Assembly: GCF_030546575.1 (NCBI RefSeq)
Contig: NZ_JAUOTN010000001.1
Location: forward strand, 1 to 64,000
Length of the DNA: 64,000 nt
Source of the DNA: Pontibacter coccineus
Lineage (GTDB): Bacteria; Bacteroidota; Bacteroidia; Cytophagales; Hymenobacteraceae
Direction: 5' to 3'
Positions 60,858-64,000 of this stretch are shown here, one piece after another. The notes under the pieces are model-generated. The model saw nothing but the letters and a program-made list of their open reading frames with translations. It ran no database searches and had not been told where the DNA came from. Both the position numbers and the translations under genes were made by a program. Position 1 is the stretch's first letter; each line of letters opens with the position of its first letter.

Positions 60858-61637
60858 TTATATGTTCTGCTCTACGAGCTGGGTCAATGCTATAAAATCC
60901 TCTACTGACAACTGCTCTGCCCGTTGGTCGAAGACAGGCTGCGTTGTAACTTCCGGCGGGAGGTTGAAAGTCTTGAGGCAGTTACGCAGCGTTTTGCGCC
61001 TTGTTCCAAAACTGTTCTTCACGACAGAGAAAAAGAGCTTCTCGCTGCAGGGCAGGCTCTCCCGGTTGTTGCGCACCACACTGATGACGCCCGACTTCAC
61101 TTTGGGTGGCGGGTGAAACACGTTTTCGTGCACTGTGAACTTATATTCAATGGTATAAAAGGCCTGCAGGAGCACGCTCAGAATACCATAGGCTTTGGAA
61201 CCCGGAGGCGAGGCCAGCCGCTCGGCCACCTCTTTCTGGATCATACAGACCACCTCCGGCACCACGTCGCGGTGCTCGAGCACTTTAAAAAATATCTGGC
61301 TGGAGATGTTGTAAGGAAAATTGCCGATGATGGAGAACTTGCCCGGAAACAGCTTGCTCAGGTCGGTCTTCAGAAAATCAGCCGAGATGATGCGGTCACC
61401 CAGCTGCGGAAAATGCTGCTGCAAATAGGCAATCGACTCACGGTCGATGTCCAGCACTGTTGTGGTGTACTCCTTATGCTCGAGCATGTACTGCGTGAGC
61501 ACGCCCATACCCGGGCCGATCTCCAGCACATCCGTCACCCCGCCGGGCAGCGTCAGTTGCTCCACTATTTTGCGGGCGATGTTCTGGTCGACCAGAAAGT
61601 GCTGGCCCAGGTGCTTCTTCGGACTTACTTTGCTCAC
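60858..61637 (-). CDS. rsmA: 16S rRNA (adenine1518/1519-N6)-dimethyltransferase
   Basis: A 259-aa KsgA/RsmA enzyme. SAM motif [16 protein letters not shown] is at about 38-53; the NLPYN-type catalytic motif appears as [10 protein letters not shown] at about 105-114. It dimethylates two adenines in helix 45. It is the first gene of the rsmA-mgtE-dehydrogenase operon. In Bacteroidota rsmA often sits near pdxA, as here. Confidence 0.96.
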   Translation of the reverse strand: MSKVSPKKHLGQHFLVDQNIARKIVEQLTLPGGVTDVLEIGPGMGVLTQYMLEHKEYTTTVLDIDRESIAYLQQHFPQLGDRIISADFLKTDLSKLFPGKFSIIGNFPYNISSQIFFKVLEHRDVVPEVVCMIQKEVAERLASPPGSKAYGILSVLLQAFYTIEYKFTVHENVFHPPPKVKSGVISVVRNNRESLPCSEKLFFSVVKNSFGTRRKTLRNCLKTFNLPPEVTTQPVFDQRAEQLSVEDFIALTQLVEQNI

Positions 61638-61794
61638 GTGCTATGTGTTATGTTCCCGGCTGCTTAAGACAATTTCACCGAAAACCCGTTATACCCTATT
61701 ACTATGCGACACCACTGCCGGCTATACCTGTGTGCGGCCTTTCGCATTACACTATATACTTACTATATTGCAGCTCCAAAGATACGAATGACAA

Positions 61795-63228
61795 ATGCCA
61801 ACACAACTCAAATACAATACATCGGTAGGTAAAAATACAGACGTAGCCCTGATTGTGCGGGCTGACCAGACAGATTCGCTCCCAGAGCTCAGCTCAGACG
61901 AAGCCGCCTACCTGAAACGTCAGTTGGAGGCGGAGGCGAAGATCGTCTCCCTGAACCGCTATACCCAACGGGTATACGTGGTGGTATACCCAGAAGGCAA
62001 AACTCAGAACGCCACCCGAGAGGCGCTGCGCCAGGCGGGCTATACCCTGCTCAAGCAACTTAAGGCCGACAAGGTGGAAGAGCTTGCCATTCAGGATCTC
62101 ACCAAAACCGACGCCAGCCCCTACCTGGCCGAGGGCCTATACCTGAGCAACTACCAGTTTCAGAAGTATAGGACCAAGAACAGCAAGCCAAACCCTCTAC
62201 AGACCATCGTGCTGACAGACGAAAACCTGTCGGAGTTTGATGTGATGGAGCTGCAAAACGTGCTCGACGCCGTGACCATCACGCGTGACCTGGTGAACGA
62301 GCCCAACAGCCATCAATCAGCCACCCAGTTCAGCGAGGAACTGGTAGCGCTGGGCGAACAGGCAGGATTTACCACGCAGGTGTTCGACGAACTGCAGTTA
62401 CAGTCTCTGAAGATGGGTGGTCTGCTGGCCGTGAACCAGGGCAGCGAAGAGCCACCTACCTTTAATATATTAGAGTGGAAACCGGAAGGTGCCACTAATA
62501 GCAAACCTTACGTGCTGGTGGGCAAAGGCGTGGTATACGACACCGGCGGCCTCAGCCTGAAGCCAACGCCACAGTCTATGGACTACATGAAGTCCGACAT
62601 GGCTGGTGCCGCTGCCGTAACCGGTGTGCTATATGCGCTGGCAAAAAACAATGTGCAGCTGCACGTCATCGCGCTTATACCTGCCACCGACAACCGTCCG
62701 GGCGGCAAAGCCTATGCGCCGGGCGACGTGCTCACCATGCACAACGGCATGACGGTGGAGGTACTCAACACCGACGCCGAAGGCCGCCTGATCTTGGCCG
62801 ACGCCCTGAGTTTTGCCCAGAAGTACAAGCCGGAGCTGGTGATCGACATGGCCACCCTGACCGGAGCCGCGGCCCGCGCCATCGGCAAAGAAGGCCTGGT
62901 AGCCATGAGCAATGCCGGGGACGAGGTGATGACTGCCCTGAAAAAAGCAGGGGAAGCCGAGCACGAACGTATTGTGGAGTTTCCGCTGTGGGATGAGTAT
63001 AAGAAGCACATCGAGTCGGACATAGCCGACATCAAGAACCTGGGTGGTGCCGAGGCAGGCGCTATTTCGGCGGGTGTTTTCCTGGAGTATTTCACCGACT
63101 ACCCGTGGGTGCACTTTGACATCGCTGGCACGGCTTACCTGCTGGGCGAAGACTCTTACCGTGGCAAACTGGCTACCGGATCGGGCGTGCGCCTGGTTTA
63201 CAACTACCTTAGCTCTCTGGCTAACTAA
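61795..63228 (+). CDS. pepA: leucyl aminopeptidase (M17)
   Basis: A 477-aa M17 metallopeptidase. The catalytic domain shows VGKGVVYDTGGLSLKP (about 241-256), MKSDMAGAAAVTG, and the diagnostic NTDAEGRLILADAL near 321-334, including the metal ligands Asp and Glu. It releases N-terminal residues from peptides in the cytoplasm. The N-terminal domain is divergent. The gene starts at ATG 61795, 157 bp from rsmA in the opposite direction, and ends 7 bp before pdxA. Confidence 0.95.
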   Translation: MPTQLKYNTSVGKNTDVALIVRADQTDSLPELSSDEAAYLKRQLEAEAKIVSLNRYTQRVYVVVYPEGKTQNATREALRQAGYTLLKQLKADKVEELAIQDLTKTDASPYLAEGLYLSNYQFQKYRTKNSKPNPLQTIVLTDENLSEFDVMELQNVLDAVTITRDLVNEPNSHQSATQFSEELVALGEQAGFTTQVFDELQLQSLKMGGLLAVNQGSEEPPTFNILEWKPEGATNSKPYVLVGKGVVYDTGGLSLKPTPQSMDYMKSDMAGAAAVTGVLYALAKNNVQLHVIALIPATDNRPGGKAYAPGDVLTMHNGMTVEVLNTDAEGRLILADALSFAQKYKPELVIDMATLTGAAARAIGKEGLVAMSNAGDEVMTALKKAGEAEHERIVEFPLWDEYKKHIESDIADIKNLGGAEAGAISAGVFLEYFTDYPWVHFDIAGTAYLLGEDSYRGKLATGSGVRLVYNYLSSLAN

Positions 63229-63235
63229 GCAACAA

Positions 63236-64000
63236 ATGGACAACAGACACAAAGCAAAAATAGGCATCAGCATCGGCGACACGAACGGTATCGGCCCGGA
63301 GATCATTGTCAAAACCCTTTCAGACCAGCGCATCCTCAATTTCTGCACGCCGGTTATTTACGGATCTGCCGCTGTCATCAACCAGGTACGCAAAGCCCTG
63401 AGCGCCGAGCACTTCCACTATCAGCAGGTGGATTCTGCGCAGGAGCTTATATCGAAAAAGATCAACCTGATCAATTGCTGGGAAGAGGACATCGCCGTAG
63501 AGCCAGGCACACCCAAGCCGGAATCCGGCAAGGCCTCGCTTGACTCGCTGCTGGCCGCCTCCCGCGACCTGAAAGCCGGTCTGCTGGATGGCCTGGTAAC
63601 CGCCCCGATTGATAAAGACAACATCCAGTCGGAAGAGTTTAAATTCCCGGGCCACACCGAGTTCCTGACTTCTTACTTCGACGCCGCCGACAGCCTGATG
63701 CTGCTCGTGGCAGACGACCTGCGTGTGGCAACCGTAACGGGCCATATACCTGTAAAAGACGTAGCCAGCAAAATCAATTTCGACCTGATCATCCGCAAGA
63801 TCACGATCCTGCAGGAGTCGCTGCGCAAAGATTTCGGTATACTGAAGCCACGGATCGCCGTGCTCGGATTGAATCCCCATGCTGGTGAGAAAGGGCTGCT
63901 GGGAACCGAAGAGCTGGAAATCATCCGTCCGGCTGTGATGCACCTGAAGGACAAAGGTCAGCTAGTATTCGGCCCCTACCCTGCCGACGGCTTCTTTGGT
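63236..64000 (+). CDS. pdxA: 4-hydroxythreonine-4-phosphate dehydrogenase (partial)
   Basis: The first 255 residues of PdxA, running off the right edge with no stop. The N-terminal IGISIGDTNGIGPEII and the metal/substrate region FPGHTEFL and LVTAPIDKDNI are diagnostic. It oxidises 4-phosphohydroxythreonine for pyridoxal phosphate synthesis. The frame is open to the last base. The gene is 7 bp from pepA, so they are probably co-transcribed. Confidence 0.95.
   Translation, partial: MDNRHKAKIGISIGDTNGIGPEIIVKTLSDQRILNFCTPVIYGSAAVINQVRKALSAEHFHYQQVDSAQELISKKINLINCWEEDIAVEPGTPKPESGKASLDSLLAASRDLKAGLLDGLVTAPIDKDNIQSEEFKFPGHTEFLTSYFDAADSLMLLVADDLRVATVTGHIPVKDVASKINFDLIIRKITILQESLRKDFGILKPRIAVLGLNPHAGEKGLLGTEELEIIRPAVMHLKDKGQLVFGPYPADGFFG

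Overview
The window is a 64-kb chromosomal segment of a Bacteroidota bacterium, most likely order Cytophagales, family Hymenobacteraceae (Pontibacter-like). The assignment is inference. It rests on the protein style (fused 2-oxoacid dehydrogenase E1, UMF1-type MFS carrier, short AMP nucleosidase, DUF1573 protein, Bacteroidota-type ABC permeases), on promoters of the TTTG-N19-TAnnTTTG type, and on the general lack of strong Shine-Dalgarno sequences. A striking compositional trait is the very frequent word GGTATA/TATACC (typically CAGGTATAGC or GCTATACCTG), which occurs in coding and non-coding DNA and forms a 13-bp tandem array at the left edge.

Left backbone (1-25,000): a transglutaminase-like membrane protein; an NtrC-like regulator lacking a DNA-binding domain; an MtfA-type peptidase with a LuxE-like acyl-protein synthetase; a lipoprotein; the fused E1 enzyme divergent from a DUF1573 protein; alanine dehydrogenase; an LtaS-like sulfatase-fold transferase; AMP nucleosidase with an amidohydrolase; and a UMF1 carrier. 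From 16,880 to 23,622 lies a locus that I consider one of the two most interesting parts. A TPR-like protein is divergent from a 59-aa Thr-rich hydrophobic peptide gene. That gene is followed by a peptide-type ABC importer (binding lipoprotein plus two permeases, no ATPase) and a second small-protein gene whose upstream region shares sequence blocks with the first. RlmH follows.

Island (about 25,004-44,979): a 23-bp piece of tRNA-Ser 3' end lies at 25,004-25,026 in direct orientation to the intact tRNA-Ser(GGA) at 44,980-45,067. Between them the GGTATA/TATACC word is roughly five times rarer by eye count. This suggests about 20 kb of acquired DNA. It carries a complete six-gene ebo cluster (A to F, minus strand), then a 66-bp perfect palindrome, then carbohydrate and stress-type genes: two sugar-dehydrogenase-like beta-propeller lipoproteins, a lactonase-like propeller, SDR, alpha/beta hydrolase, cupin, DoxX, a sigma factor and a GH15 glycosidase. 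Its right end is decaying (frameshifted SDR, truncated nucleotidyltransferase, about 0.7 kb without genes). No integrase is visible.

Right backbone (45,149-64,000): asparaginase and TatD; an envelope operon running leftward (YbhN-like flippase-type protein, glycosyltransferase, small winged-helix-like protein, SpoIIE phosphatase, polysaccharide deacetylase, glycosyltransferase); ruvC; a 1-kb intergenic region full of dispersed repeats; an Mla-type lipid transporter (mlaE-mlaF-mlaD); greA with a leader hairpin and a HIT protein; an rsmA-mgtE-2-hydroxyacid dehydrogenase operon; leucyl aminopeptidase; and the start of pdxA, which runs off the window.
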